Below, in pieces: positions 16,329-24,659 of a stretch of DNA of 64,000 nucleotides. The notes below the pieces were generated by a model, which worked only from the letters and a program-made list of their open reading frames with translations, did not search any database and was not told where the DNA came from. The DNA is taken from contig NZ_BLAF01000020.1 in assembly GCF_009687885.1 (NCBI RefSeq), positions 101,092 through 165,091 on the forward strand, written 5' to 3'. The stretch is from Acrocarpospora pleiomorpha (GTDB taxonomy: Bacteria; Actinomycetota; Actinomycetes; Streptosporangiales; Streptosporangiaceae). The first letter of the stretch is position 1. The number at the start of each line of letters is the position of its first letter. The position numbers and the translations under genes were made by a program.

Positions 16329-17102
16329 TCAGCCCACCCGGACCGCGAAGCCGGGATCGGCCCGATCCCAGGGGGTGAACCGGGTCAGCACCGCGGGGTC
16401 GTGGCCCGCGACCACGGCGCCGCCGAGCTCGCGGACGGTGTCGAAGCCCCGGTACATCCCCGTCAGGTTCGCGAAGACGGCGAACGGCCGGTCCAGGTCG
16501 AGCTCCTCGTAGTAGTGCACGGCGTCGGAGGCGAGCAGCACCTGCCCGTCCTCGCCGTCCACCAGCGCGATCAGCTGGCCGGGGGTGTGCCCGCCGACCT
16601 CGATCAGGTCGACGCCGGGGGCGGCCTGGTGCCGGTCGCGGATCCTGGTCACCCGCCCGGCGGCGTCGAGCCGGGTCAGCGTGTCGATGTCGGCGGCTTC
16701 GACGGCGTGCGCGAACTGCGTTCGGCGCGCGTATGGGCCGGTCCAGAACGCCAGCTCCCGGTCGCTGATCACGATCTCGGCACGCGGGAACAGGCCGACG
16801 TGACCGGTGTGGTCGTAGTGGCCGTGCGTGACGATCACGGTGCCGACGTCGGCGGGTTCCACGCTCAGCCGGGCGAGCGCCTCGGGCAGGGCGCACAGCG
16901 TGGTCCGGCCGCGCGCGTCGCCGACCTCGGGCGTGAAGCCGGTGTCCACCAGGATGGTCCGGCCGTTGCCGCGCAGCAGCCAGAAGTAATAGTCCATCCT
17001 GACGTCCCGGTCGGGTTCGCCGTAGGTCGTGTGGTTCGCGTACAGGTCGCTGGCCCGCGTTTCCCGGGTCGCGTAGCGGATTGCGAGCACCTCGTAGCTC
17101 AT
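16329..17102 (-). CDS. Metallo-beta-lactamase-fold lactonase (AHL-lactonase-like), left-arm copy
   Basis: A 257-residue MBL-fold hydrolase resembling AiiA-type N-acyl-homoserine lactonases. The dinuclear-metal motif HGHYDH is near residue 98, with further ligands in VGGHTPGQLIAL, the Asp of LLASDAVHYYEE and a terminal AGHDP. In this operon a lactone produced by the neighbouring Baeyer-Villiger monooxygenase is the likelier substrate, although quorum-signal hydrolysis cannot be excluded. The start is ATG 17102 (SYEVLAIRYATR), 4 bp after the monooxygenase stop. A paralogue is at 26667-27446. Confidence 0.85.
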   Translation of the reverse strand: MSYEVLAIRYATRETRASDLYANHTTYGEPDRDVRMDYYFWLLRGNGRTILVDTGFTPEVGDARGRTTLCALPEALARLSVEPADVGTVIVTHGHYDHTGHVGLFPRAEIVISDRELAFWTGPYARRTQFAHAVEAADIDTLTRLDAAGRVTRIRDRHQAAPGVDLIEVGGHTPGQLIALVDGEDGQVLLASDAVHYYEELDLDRPFAVFANLTGMYRGFDTVRELGGAVVAGHDPAVLTRFTPWDRADPGFAVRVG

Positions 17103-17106
17103 GGCA

Positions 17107-18558
17107 TCACCGGTAGATGAGCGCGGACCGCGGCCGGGTCCGGCACAGCAGGTAGTAGACGAAGTGGGTGCGGGGCCACTGGGTGACGTTCGCGCCCGAC
17201 GGCGAGTGGTAGTAGTTGTGGCAGCCGGCGTCCATCGCCGAGGCGTGCTTGGCCAGCTGCCGGTCCACCCAGCGCACATGCTGTTCCAGGGCGCTCGGAC
17301 GGGTGTCGACACGTTGCACGCGTTTGCGCAGCACGGTGCGGATCGCGCGCACCGCCACCTCGGCCTGCCGTTCCAACTGGGCGATGATGGAGAAGCCGCC
17401 GTTGGTGTTCGGGCCGTACAGGATGAAGAAGTTGGGGAAGCCCGGCACGGTGACACCGAGGAACGCGCGCGGGCGGTCGCCCCAGAAATCCTGGATGTCC
17501 GTACCCTCGCGGCCGGTCACCGTGAACTGGGACAGGAAGCGGGTCGGCTGGAAGCCGGTGCTCAGGATGAGCACGTCGGCCTCATGCTCGACGCCGAGCT
17601 CGTCGACGACGCCCTTGGGGGTGACCTCCTTGATCGCCTGGGGGACCAGTTCGACGTTCGGGCGGTTGAGGGCGGGATAGAAGCCACTGGCGAAGATCGG
17701 GCGCTTGCAGCCCCACGGGTAGGAGGGCGTCACCGCCGCGCGCACGGCCGGGTCGTCGATGGCGGTGGCGATGTAGTCCAGGCACAGGTCCCGCATCCGG
17801 CGCTGCTCGCGCCCGCCCAGGTCGTACGCCTTGAAGCGGCGCCCCGACTGCAGGAAGAGCTTCAACCGGTAGAGCCTGCGCAGCGCGGGGAACCGCCGGA
17901 AACGGGCACGTTCGGCGGGCGTGAAGGCCCGCTCGCCCTTGGGCTCCACCCAGCCGGGTTCGCGCTGGAACACCTGTAACCGCTCGACCTGCGGCGCGAT
18001 GGCCGGCACGATCTGCACCGCGGTCGAGCCGGTGCCGACGACGGCCACCCGCTTGCCGGTGAGATCCACCTCCTCGTCCCACCGGGAGGTGTGAAAGCTG
18101 ACCCCCTCGAAGGTGTCCATGCCCGGCCACGCCGGATAACGCGGGACGTTCAGCAGGCCGACCGCGCTGATGACGAAACGGTAGGCCTCCTCCGCGCCGT
18201 CGCTGGTGCGCACCCGGTAACAGCCGCCCGTCTCCTCCCAGGTCACCGACTCGACCCGGACGCCGAAACGGAAACGCGGGCGCAGCCCGAACTGTTCCAC
18301 CACCGACTCGGCGTAGTCACGCAGCTCCGGCTGGGTGGCGTGGGTGCGCGGCCAGTCGCGCGGGGCGAAGGAGAAGGAGTAGGCGTGGGAGGGGATGTCC
18401 ACCTCGCAGCCGGGGTAACGGTTGTCCCACCAGGTGCCGCCGGGGGCCGGCGACTGCTCGAAGACGATGAAGTCGTCGATTCCGGCCTTGCGCAGTTTGA
18501 CCGCCGCGGCGATGCCCCCGAAGCCGCCGCCGATGATCGCGATCGTGTTACCGGGCAT
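17107..18558 (-). CDS. FAD-dependent Baeyer-Villiger monooxygenase
   Basis: A 483-residue flavoprotein. The FAD Rossmann motif IIGGGFGGIAAAV starts near residue 8, and the NADPH Rossmann motif VVGTGSTAVQ is near 173. Between them is the Baeyer-Villiger fingerprint FxGxxxHxxxWD, read as FEGVSFHTSRWD at residues 150-161. GPGGTWW-DNRYPGCEVDIPS (residues ~39-56) is also typical. Such enzymes insert oxygen beside a carbonyl, giving esters or lactones from linear or cyclic ketones. The lactonase gene follows by 4 bp, so a ketone-to-lactone-to-hydroxyacid sequence is inferred. The start overlaps the upstream CMD gene by 11 bp. Confidence 0.9.
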   Translation of the reverse strand: MPGNTIAIIGGGFGGIAAAVKLRKAGIDDFIVFEQSPAPGGTWWDNRYPGCEVDIPSHAYSFSFAPRDWPRTHATQPELRDYAESVVEQFGLRPRFRFGVRVESVTWEETGGCYRVRTSDGAEEAYRFVISAVGLLNVPRYPAWPGMDTFEGVSFHTSRWDEEVDLTGKRVAVVGTGSTAVQIVPAIAPQVERLQVFQREPGWVEPKGERAFTPAERARFRRFPALRRLYRLKLFLQSGRRFKAYDLGGREQRRMRDLCLDYIATAIDDPAVRAAVTPSYPWGCKRPIFASGFYPALNRPNVELVPQAIKEVTPKGVVDELGVEHEADVLILSTGFQPTRFLSQFTVTGREGTDIQDFWGDRPRAFLGVTVPGFPNFFILYGPNTNGGFSIIAQLERQAEVAVRAIRTVLRKRVQRVDTRPSALEQHVRWVDRQLAKHASAMDAGCHNYYHSPSGANVTQWPRTHFVYYLLCRTRPRSALIYR

Positions 18559-19117
18559 GAGGCGGTTCGACGCCGAAGACGGCGAGCTGCGTGGCCGTGA
18601 GCTGGTACCAGCCGACGAGCACGGTGATCTCGAAGAGGCCCTGGGCCCCGAGCACGGCGACCGCCTGCTCGTAGGCGTCGTCGCCGAGGTCGCCGGAGTC
18701 GATCAGGGCCCGGGTGACCGTGTACGCGACCTGCTCCCGCTCGTCCGTCAGGCCGGGGTCACGGCCCGCGCACAGGTCCTCGAGCTCGGTCTCGGACAGG
18801 CCAGCGCCGGGCGCGGTGAGGCGGTGGGCGTATAGCTCGTACGGGCTGTCGCGGTGCTGGGCGACCTGCAGTGTGACGATCTCCCGGATCCGGTGGCTGA
18901 CCGAAAGGTCGAACCGGATGGCCCCGCCAAGCAGCTCGAACGCCTCCCCGATGGCCGGGCTGAGCAGCCACGCGTTGGTGGGCCCCAGCAGTCGGCCCTC
19001 ATCGTCGACGATCGGATAGGGCGTCCTGCCGACACGCCGCCCGGTGGTCAGGCGTTCGTGGATCGCCCACTGCCGGGCGTTCAGCTCGCCGGTCTCGAAG
19101 AGCCTGAGCCTGCTCAT
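18548..19117 (-). CDS. Carboxymuconolactone decarboxylase/AhpD-fold protein
   Basis: A 189-residue all-helical CMD-fold protein. Seen are SPAIGEAFELLGGAIRFDLSVSHRIREIVTLQVAQHRDSPYELYAHRLTA and LGAQGLFEITVLVGWYQLTATQL. The AhpD CxxC is absent, so a peroxidase-reductase role is unlikely; the family is often found with monooxygenases in degradative clusters, but the reaction is undefined. ATG 19117 overlaps the previous stop as ATGA; its 3' end overlaps the monooxygenase gene. Confidence 0.78.
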   Translation of the reverse strand: MSRLRLFETGELNARQWAIHERLTTGRRVGRTPYPIVDDEGRLLGPTNAWLLSPAIGEAFELLGGAIRFDLSVSHRIREIVTLQVAQHRDSPYELYAHRLTAPGAGLSETELEDLCAGRDPGLTDEREQVAYTVTRALIDSGDLGDDAYEQAVAVLGAQGLFEITVLVGWYQLTATQLAVFGVEPPHAR

Positions 19118-20028
19118 CAGACCTCACCCGGCATCGGATAGTCGGCCGCGTTCAGCACCCAGCCGTCCATCTTCGAGAAGTCCATCCTGGGCGGGGAGAA
19201 GATGTCGATCAGATGATTGACGTCCTCGCCGACCGCCTGGCTGGTGTGCAGCGCCGGCGGCGGGATGATCGTGAGCGACGGGCTGCCGCACGGCTCGTGC
19301 TGGTCCTCGCGCCACTCGCTCAGGTCCGTGGTCCACGGCCAGCGCAGGTGGTGAATGTACTCTCCCTCCAGGAGCAGCGAGCACTGCTCGAAGTCGTCGT
19401 GCAGGTGCGGCGACATCCGCGTGGTGTCGCGCGGACCGACGCGCGGGTGGATGTAGTTCACCATGAACGTCGAGCACCGGAAGAGCCGGAACGGCGGCTC
19501 GGCCAGGCCGGGCACGTCCAGGTCGTAGGTGCGCAGGCGCGGGCCCCCGACCGGGTCCGGCCAGGCGACCAGGGGCCCGACGGTCGGATGCGGCTCGAGG
19601 TACGACTCGGCGTTGGCCGCCCTGGCCCACGCGGGCGCGGTACGCGCCGTGAAGATCGTGACCACCCGGCCCTCCCCGCTGAGCCGCACGGTGCCCGCCT
19701 GCGGGGGGACGAAGGTGAGCGTCCCGCCGGCGACCTTGGTGGCCTCCCCGTCGAGGGTGATCAGCGCCGTGGTGGAGGTGTCCGGCATCAGCACCGCGCA
19801 CTCGTCGGCGCCTCCGGGCAGCGCGAACTCGACCTCGCCGGCCAGGTCGGTGTAGCCGATGACGAGGTGCTGGCTGCGGCCGTACCAGGTGTGGGACTCG
19901 CCCTCGGTGACGGCGGGGGGCAGCTCGTAGAACTTGACGTGGTCGGCGTCGGCGGCGGGACCGGCCGGCGTCGCGGTGGCGGTCGTTCCCGGCAGCGCGG
20001 AACGCGCGTCGCTCGGGTCGTAGGGCAT
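19117..20028 (-). CDS. Cupin-like protein of unknown function
   Basis: A 303-residue protein with two probable beta-barrel halves. The second half has cupin-like His/Glu clusters: TRMSPHLHDDFEQCSLLLEGEYIHHL and IIPPPALHTSQAVGEDVNHLIDIFSPP. The N-terminal ~30 residues are Ala/Thr/Pro-rich and probably disordered. No closer family is recognised. Metal-dependent ring cleavage, isomerisation or sensing are possible. ATG 20028 is preceded by GAGGAG. It is the second gene of the left arm, 31 bp after the aldolase. Confidence 0.65.
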   Translation of the reverse strand: MPYDPSDARSALPGTTATATPAGPAADADHVKFYELPPAVTEGESHTWYGRSQHLVIGYTDLAGEVEFALPGGADECAVLMPDTSTTALITLDGEATKVAGGTLTFVPPQAGTVRLSGEGRVVTIFTARTAPAWARAANAESYLEPHPTVGPLVAWPDPVGGPRLRTYDLDVPGLAEPPFRLFRCSTFMVNYIHPRVGPRDTTRMSPHLHDDFEQCSLLLEGEYIHHLRWPWTTDLSEWREDQHEPCGSPSLTIIPPPALHTSQAVGEDVNHLIDIFSPPRMDFSKMDGWVLNAADYPMPGEV

Positions 20029-20059
20029 GGGAACGTTCTCCTCTGATTGGGCGGGGGAG

Positions 20060-20824
20060 TCAGTGCAGGGGGAGCGGGCCGGTGGCGGCGCGGAGCTCGG
20101 CCGCCGCCCGGCCGAAGATGCTCGCGTCGTTGCTGATCATGACGAACGAGAAGCCGTCACGAGCCGCCTCCTGGGCGGCCGCCGCGTCGCGGGCCGCGAC
20201 GCCGCACGGCAGGCCGCGGGCCTTCGCGCCCGCGAGCAGGCGGTCAACGTGGCGCCGCAGGCCGGGGTCGTCGGCCTTCAGGCCGGTGGAGAGCGTCAGG
20301 TCGCCCATGCCGAGGAAGACGCCGTTCAGGCCGGGGGTGTCGAGAATCTCCTCGACCTCCTCCAGCGCGCTCAGGTCTTCCAGCTGGGGGATGCGCAGGG
20401 TCTCCTCGTTACCGCGCCGGACGTACTCGGCGTTGCCGTCGAGCCCCCAGGCGCCCGCGCGGGAGGTGCTGCCGGAACCCCGGGTGCCGTGTGGCGGGAA
20501 GATCATGCCGCTCATCGCGCGCTCGGCGTCGGCCCTGCCGGTGACGTGCGGCACCAGGATGCCGTCGGCGCCGATGTCGAGCACGCGCTGCAGATGGCTG
20601 CCGCCCGCGTCGGGCACCCGGACCAGGGCGTGCACGCCGAGGCCCTGCGCCACGACGACGGCCCGGTAGGCCGACTCCAGGCTGATCGGGCTGTGCTCCA
20701 TGTCGACCACGACGAAGTCGAAGCCCGCGCGGGCCAGCAGTTCGACGGTCTCCAGTGCCGGGATCTTGACCCAGGTGCCGACCAGGCACCGGTCGGCGCC
20801 GCGGAGCCGTTCGAGCATGCGCAT
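20060..20824 (-). CDS. HpcH/HpaI family class II aldolase
   Basis: A 254-residue (beta/alpha)8 aldolase of the HpcH/HpaI family (2-dehydro-3-deoxyglucarate or 4-hydroxy-2-oxoheptanedioate aldolase). Family hallmarks are GTWVKIPALETVELLARAGFDFVVVDMEHSP, ALVRVPDAGGSHLQRVLDIGADGILVPHV (metal/base region) and GVFLGMGDLTLSTGL. It would cleave a hydroxy-oxo acid to pyruvate plus an aldehyde, a plausible final step of the pathway. It is the promoter-proximal gene of the left arm, with GAGGAG before ATG 20824. An operator-rich promoter lies immediately upstream. Confidence 0.87.
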   Translation of the reverse strand: MRMLERLRGADRCLVGTWVKIPALETVELLARAGFDFVVVDMEHSPISLESAYRAVVVAQGLGVHALVRVPDAGGSHLQRVLDIGADGILVPHVTGRADAERAMSGMIFPPHGTRGSGSTSRAGAWGLDGNAEYVRRGNEETLRIPQLEDLSALEEVEEILDTPGLNGVFLGMGDLTLSTGLKADDPGLRRHVDRLLAGAKARGLPCGVAARDAAAAQEAARDGFSFVMISNDASIFGRAAAELRAATGPLPLH

Positions 20825-20851
20825 GGAGGTCTCCTCGTCCGTGAGTTGGCT

Positions 20852-20923
20852 CCGCTATCCGGGATTTCCATCCTGCATAGCGGGATCTGGTTGACCGTAG
20901 GCATTTCGGGCGAACTGCGTCAA
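20852..20923 (-). promoter_or_regulatory. Promoter and paired operators of the left catabolic arm
   Basis: On the minus strand TTGACG (20923-20918) and TACGGT (20899-20894) are 18 bp apart. Just downstream, over the expected initial transcript, lie two related semi-palindromes: TCCGCTATCCGGGA (20851-20864 on plus) and TCCTGCATAGCGGGA (20871-20885). Together they also form CCGCTAT...ATAGCGG with an 18-bp spacer. A third copy overlaps the iclR promoter. Repression by the adjacent IclR protein is inferred. Confidence 0.6.
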
Positions 20924-20972
20924 GAGGCCCTTTCATCACGGAAGTTGTTATGGATGAAATGTGCTGGAAACC

Positions 20973-21016
20973 TTGACGGACCCCGAAGACTGTGGCCTAC
21001 AGTCCGGCGTATCGGA
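20973..21016 (+). promoter_or_regulatory. Promoter and operator of the iclR gene
   Basis: TTGACG (20973-20978) and TACAGT (20998-21003) are separated by 19 bp. The palindromic TCCGGCGTATCGGA (21003-21016) sits over the expected start of transcription and resembles the two sites in front of the left arm. This supports autoregulation and places the transcription start downstream of the GTG at 20992, so translation must begin later. Confidence 0.5.
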
Positions 21017-21069
21017 TGAGTGGACGGCTGACCCCGTACTCCGGGACAGCACACGAGAGGACCCGCGCG

Positions 21070-21837
21070 GTGGCATCCCAAGAAGGGCTGGACATTCCCA
21101 GTGGCGACATCCAGGTGGTCGCGCGGGTGGTGCAGCTGCTGCGGCTGCTCGGCGAGGCCGGGAGCATCGACCTGGTCTCGGCGGCCCAGGAGCTGAGCGT
21201 CGGCAAGTCGACGGCCCACCGCTACCTGGCCTCCATGGAGAACCACGGCCTGCTGCAGCGCAGGAGCCGCAACCGCTACGAGTTTGGCACCCTGCTCGCC
21301 GAGCTCGGCACGATGGCGCTGTCCCGGCTCGGCGTGGTCAACCTGGCCCGGCCGGTGATGGAGCAGGTCAGCATCCGGGTCCGGCACACCGTCGTGCTCA
21401 GCATCTGGAACGGCCGCTGCCCGGTGGTGGCCCAGGTGCACGAGGACAGCAGCCGCACCGCGCACGTCGTCATCCGGGTCGGCAGCACGCTGCGGCCCGG
21501 GACCGCCCAGGACTGCGTGTTCCGTGCGTTCCAGGACGAGTCCTTCCACCGCCGCTACCGCGAAGGGCCGGTGGATCTCGCCCAGGATTCGGTCGGCGGT
21601 CTTGAGGAGGTGCGCAGGACCGGCGTGGCGATCCGGTCCAGCGGTTCGGAAGGCGTGCGCGCGGTCGCCGTGCCCGTCCGGGACGCCGACGGGATGGTCG
21701 TCGCCACCATGGCCGTGGTCGGCGTGACCTCACTGGTGCCGGAGGAGGACGACAGCGATGTCGTCATGGTCCTGCGTGACGGCTCGCGGGCGATCACCCA
21801 GGCGTTGCGGGCTTCGCTCGAAGTCGCGGGCGACTAA
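21070..21837 (+). CDS. IclR-family transcriptional regulator
   Basis: A 255-residue regulator. The N-terminal winged helix (VVARVVQLLRLLGEAGSIDLVSAAQELSVGKSTAHRYLASMENHGLLQR) is followed by the IclR effector domain (VNLARPVMEQVSIRVRHTVVLSIWNG...GVRAVAVPVRDADGMVVATMAVVG). GTG 21070 is chosen because GAGAGGA precedes it by about 9 bases and the promoter lies downstream of the earlier possible starts at 20992 and 21016. Divergent position between the two catabolic arms makes it the probable local controller. The effector is presumably the substrate or an early intermediate. Confidence 0.88.
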   Translation: MASQEGLDIPSGDIQVVARVVQLLRLLGEAGSIDLVSAAQELSVGKSTAHRYLASMENHGLLQRRSRNRYEFGTLLAELGTMALSRLGVVNLARPVMEQVSIRVRHTVVLSIWNGRCPVVAQVHEDSSRTAHVVIRVGSTLRPGTAQDCVFRAFQDESFHRRYREGPVDLAQDSVGGLEEVRRTGVAIRSSGSEGVRAVAVPVRDADGMVVATMAVVGVTSLVPEEDDSDVVMVLRDGSRAITQALRASLEVAGD

Positions 21838-21921
21838 TTCAGGTAAGCGGGTGGCGGGGGTGAACCCGGGATCCGGCGCGTCCTCGGAGCGCGGTGATCC
21901 ATCACTCAGAAAGGCACATAT

Positions 21922-22974
21922 ATGAGGCACACACACCTACGCTCCCTGCTGATCACCGGTACGCTCCTCGCCGCCACGGCGGCCTGCGGGAGCGGCGGCA
22001 CGTCCACGGCCGAGGAGAAGACCCTGACCTGGGCGAGCACCGGCGGGCAGTTCCAGGAGGACGAGAAGAAAGCCCTGCAGCAGCCGTTCACCGCCAAGAC
22101 GGGCACCACGTTCGTCAACGTCAGCCCCGCCGACCCAGCCCAGGTCAAGGCCATGGTCGCGTCGGGCAAGACGCAGTGGGACCTGGCCAACATGAGCTGG
22201 ATCTACGCGGGCGCGTACTGCGGCGAGCTGTACGAGAAACTCGACGACCCCGGCCTGGATCGCAGCAAGTTCCCCCCGGGCACCACCCACGACTGCTTCG
22301 TGCCCACCTACCGGTACGCGAACGTCTTCAGCTACAACGCCGACGACTACAAGGACGATCCCCCCACCAAGATCGATGACTTCTTCGACGTGAAGCGCTT
22401 CCCCGGCAAGCGCATCGTCCAGGACTACCCCAAGAACGGCCTGCTGGAAGCCGCCCTCGTCGCCGACGGGGTGCCGCCGGACAAGATCTACCCGCTGGAC
22501 GTCGACCGGGCGTTCCGCAAGCTCGACACCATCAAGTCGTCACTGGTCTTCGCGCCCAGCTACGGCGCGGTCCAGCAGATGCTGGTGGACCGCCAGGGCT
22601 CCATGGTGATCACCGTGACCGCCCGCTCCATCGTCACCGCCCAGAGCGGCGCGAACCTGAAGGCGGTCTGGGACTTCACCACCACCGACATCGGCGCCCT
22701 GGTCATCCCCAAGGGCGCGCCGCACAAGGCCCTCGCCCAGCAGGGCCTCATCTTCGTCACCGAACCGGCCCAGGCCAAGGCGTACGCCGAGCTGACCGGC
22801 ACCGCCCCCGCGCGCTCGGACGTGGACATCTCCACCATCGCCTACAGCGACATCCAGAAGGCCTTCAACGCCTTCCTGCCCGACCGCGGCCGGCTCCTGG
22901 AGCAGGACAAGCCGTGGTGGATCGAGAACACCGACGCCCTGGTGAAGCGCTGGACGAGCTGGAAGGTCAGCTAG
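21922..22974 (+). CDS. ABC transporter substrate-binding lipoprotein, PotD/spermidine-putrescine type
   Basis: A 350-residue solute-binding protein of the PotD/Fe3+-polyamine cluster. The signal peptide ends in the lipobox TAAC (Cys at residue 22). Conserved blocks include TLTWASTGGQFQEDEKKAL, WDLANMSWIYAG, SYNADDYKDDPP and NGLLEAALVADGV. Ligands in this cluster range from polyamines to carboxylates and aromatic compounds, so the name does not prove polyamine. ATG 21922 follows AGAAAGG. It is first of a four-gene importer adjoining the catabolic genes and presumably brings in the pathway's substrate. Confidence 0.87.
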   Translation: MRHTHLRSLLITGTLLAATAACGSGGTSTAEEKTLTWASTGGQFQEDEKKALQQPFTAKTGTTFVNVSPADPAQVKAMVASGKTQWDLANMSWIYAGAYCGELYEKLDDPGLDRSKFPPGTTHDCFVPTYRYANVFSYNADDYKDDPPTKIDDFFDVKRFPGKRIVQDYPKNGLLEAALVADGVPPDKIYPLDVDRAFRKLDTIKSSLVFAPSYGAVQQMLVDRQGSMVITVTARSIVTAQSGANLKAVWDFTTTDIGALVIPKGAPHKALAQQGLIFVTEPAQAKAYAELTGTAPARSDVDISTIAYSDIQKAFNAFLPDRGRLLEQDKPWWIENTDALVKRWTSWKVS

Positions 22975-22977
22975 CCG

Positions 22978-23877
22978 ATGGCCGCCGACACCGCCGCGCC
23001 CCCAAAGCGCACGCTGTCACCCACCGGGCGGCGGCGGGTCGGGGGCCTGCTGCTCCTGCTGCCCGCCCTGGTCGCGCTGACGCTGTTCTTCGTGCTGCCG
23101 CTGCTCAGCATCGTCGTGGACAGCGTCACCGACCCCGAGCCCGGCCTGGGCAACTACGCCTCGCTCTTCACCGACGGCTACACCCTCCGGGTGCTGGGGC
23201 GCACGCTGCTGGTCGCGCTGGTGGTCACGGTGGCCGGGGTCCTGCTGGCCTATCCCTACGCGTACATGATGACCCTGGCCGGGCCTTCGGTGCGGGCCGT
23301 GATGGTCACGGTCGTGCTGGTGCCCTTCTGGACCAGCATGCTGGCGCGCAACTTCGCGTGGATGGTTCTGATGCAGGACGGCGGCGTGGTGCAGGGCGTC
23401 TTCGGCCTGGTCGGGCTGGGGGACATCACGCTGCTGGGCACCACCACGGCGGTGACCATCTCGATGACCCAGGTGCTGCTGCCCTTCATGGTGCTGCCGA
23501 TGTTCAGCGTCATGCAGCAGATCGACCGGCGGCTGACGCTGGCCGGGCAGAGCCTGGGGGCGAGCCGCTTCTCCGCGTTCCGTAAGGTGTACTTCCCGCT
23601 CTCGCTGCCGGGGGTCGCCGCGGGGGCCTCACTGGTCTTCGTGCTGGCCCTCGGCTTCTACGTCACCCCCGCGCTGCTCGGCTCGCCGCAGAGTTCCATG
23701 ATCGCGCAAGTGATCAGCGTACGCACCCGGGACCTGCTCGACTTCGGGGGCGGCGGCGCGATGGGCGTCTTCATGCTGGTCGTCACGCTCGCCGTCCTGG
23801 CCGCCAGCCGCCGGCTGTCCGGGCCAGGCGGCGCGGCCGGCGCGGCCCACGCGATCGTCGGGGGGAACGAACGATGA
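22978..23877 (+). CDS. ABC transporter permease, PotB type
   Basis: A 299-residue inner-membrane permease with about six helices. The EAA-like loop that contacts the ATPase reads AGQSLGASRFSAFRKVYFPLSLPGVAAG. The N-terminal helix is VGGLLLLLPALVALTLFFVLPLLSIV. It begins 3 bp after the binding-protein stop with no ribosome site of its own, so it is translationally coupled, and ends in a 4-bp overlap with the second permease. Confidence 0.9.
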   Translation: MAADTAAPPKRTLSPTGRRRVGGLLLLLPALVALTLFFVLPLLSIVVDSVTDPEPGLGNYASLFTDGYTLRVLGRTLLVALVVTVAGVLLAYPYAYMMTLAGPSVRAVMVTVVLVPFWTSMLARNFAWMVLMQDGGVVQGVFGLVGLGDITLLGTTTAVTISMTQVLLPFMVLPMFSVMQQIDRRLTLAGQSLGASRFSAFRKVYFPLSLPGVAAGASLVFVLALGFYVTPALLGSPQSSMIAQVISVRTRDLLDFGGGGAMGVFMLVVTLAVLAASRRLSGPGGAAGAAHAIVGGNER

Positions 23878-24659
23878 CCGCCCGGCCCTGGTTGAAGATC
23901 GTCGCGGTGCTGGTCGGGCTCTTCCTGACCGTGCCCACGCTGGTCGTCATCCCGATGAGCTTCTCGTCGGCCAAGACCTTCAGGTTCCCGCCCGACGGCT
24001 GGTCCTTCGAGTGGTACGAGCGCCTGTTCACCTCGCCGGAATGGACCACCGCGATCGTGAACTCCCTCCAGGTGGGGGTGATCACGGCGGTGCTCGCCAC
24101 CGTGCTCGGCACCGCCGCCGCGATCGGCGTGACCACGCTGGGCGAGCGCGCCAGGGGGCTCGCCACCGGCTTCCTGCTGTCGCCGATCATCATCCCCAAC
24201 ATCCTGATCGCCCTGGTGATCTTCACGACCTTTCTGCGGATCGGCCTGACCGGCAGCCTGTTCGGCATCGCGCTGGCGCACACCGCCCTGGCGCTGCCGT
24301 TCGTGGTGATCGCGGTGACGGCCCGGCTGCAGGGGATGGACCCGGCCCTGCGCAAGGCGGGCGGCAGCCTCGGCGCGCCCCCGTTCACGGTCTTCCGCAA
24401 GATCACCCTCCCGCTGGCCATGCCGGGCGTGCTCTCCGGCGCGGTGCTGGCCTTCATCAGCTCCTTCGACGAGGTCGTGATCTCGCTGTTCCTGCAGTCG
24501 CCCACGGCCATCACCCTCCCCGTCCAGATGTTCAACAGCGTGACCGTGCAGATCGACCCGACCATCTCGGCGGCGTCCAGCCTCATGGTCCTGGTGGTCA
24601 GCGTGCCCATCCTGCTCGCCCAGGTGATCGGCGCGCGCCGAGGAAGCAGAGGAAAATGA
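23874..24659 (+). CDS. ABC transporter permease, PotC type
   Basis: A 261-residue permease forming the heterodimer with the preceding protein. Typical PotC features are MSFSSAKTFRFPPDGWSFEWYERLFTSPEW near residue 30 and the coupling loop AGGSLGAPPFTVFRKITLPLAMPGVLSG. It is followed by SSFDEVVISLFLQSP, a nearly invariant PotC stretch. It overlaps its neighbours on both sides by 3-4 bp. Confidence 0.9.
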   Translation: MTARPWLKIVAVLVGLFLTVPTLVVIPMSFSSAKTFRFPPDGWSFEWYERLFTSPEWTTAIVNSLQVGVITAVLATVLGTAAAIGVTTLGERARGLATGFLLSPIIIPNILIALVIFTTFLRIGLTGSLFGIALAHTALALPFVVIAVTARLQGMDPALRKAGGSLGAPPFTVFRKITLPLAMPGVLSGAVLAFISSFDEVVISLFLQSPTAITLPVQMFNSVTVQIDPTISAASSLMVLVVSVPILLAQVIGARRGSRGK

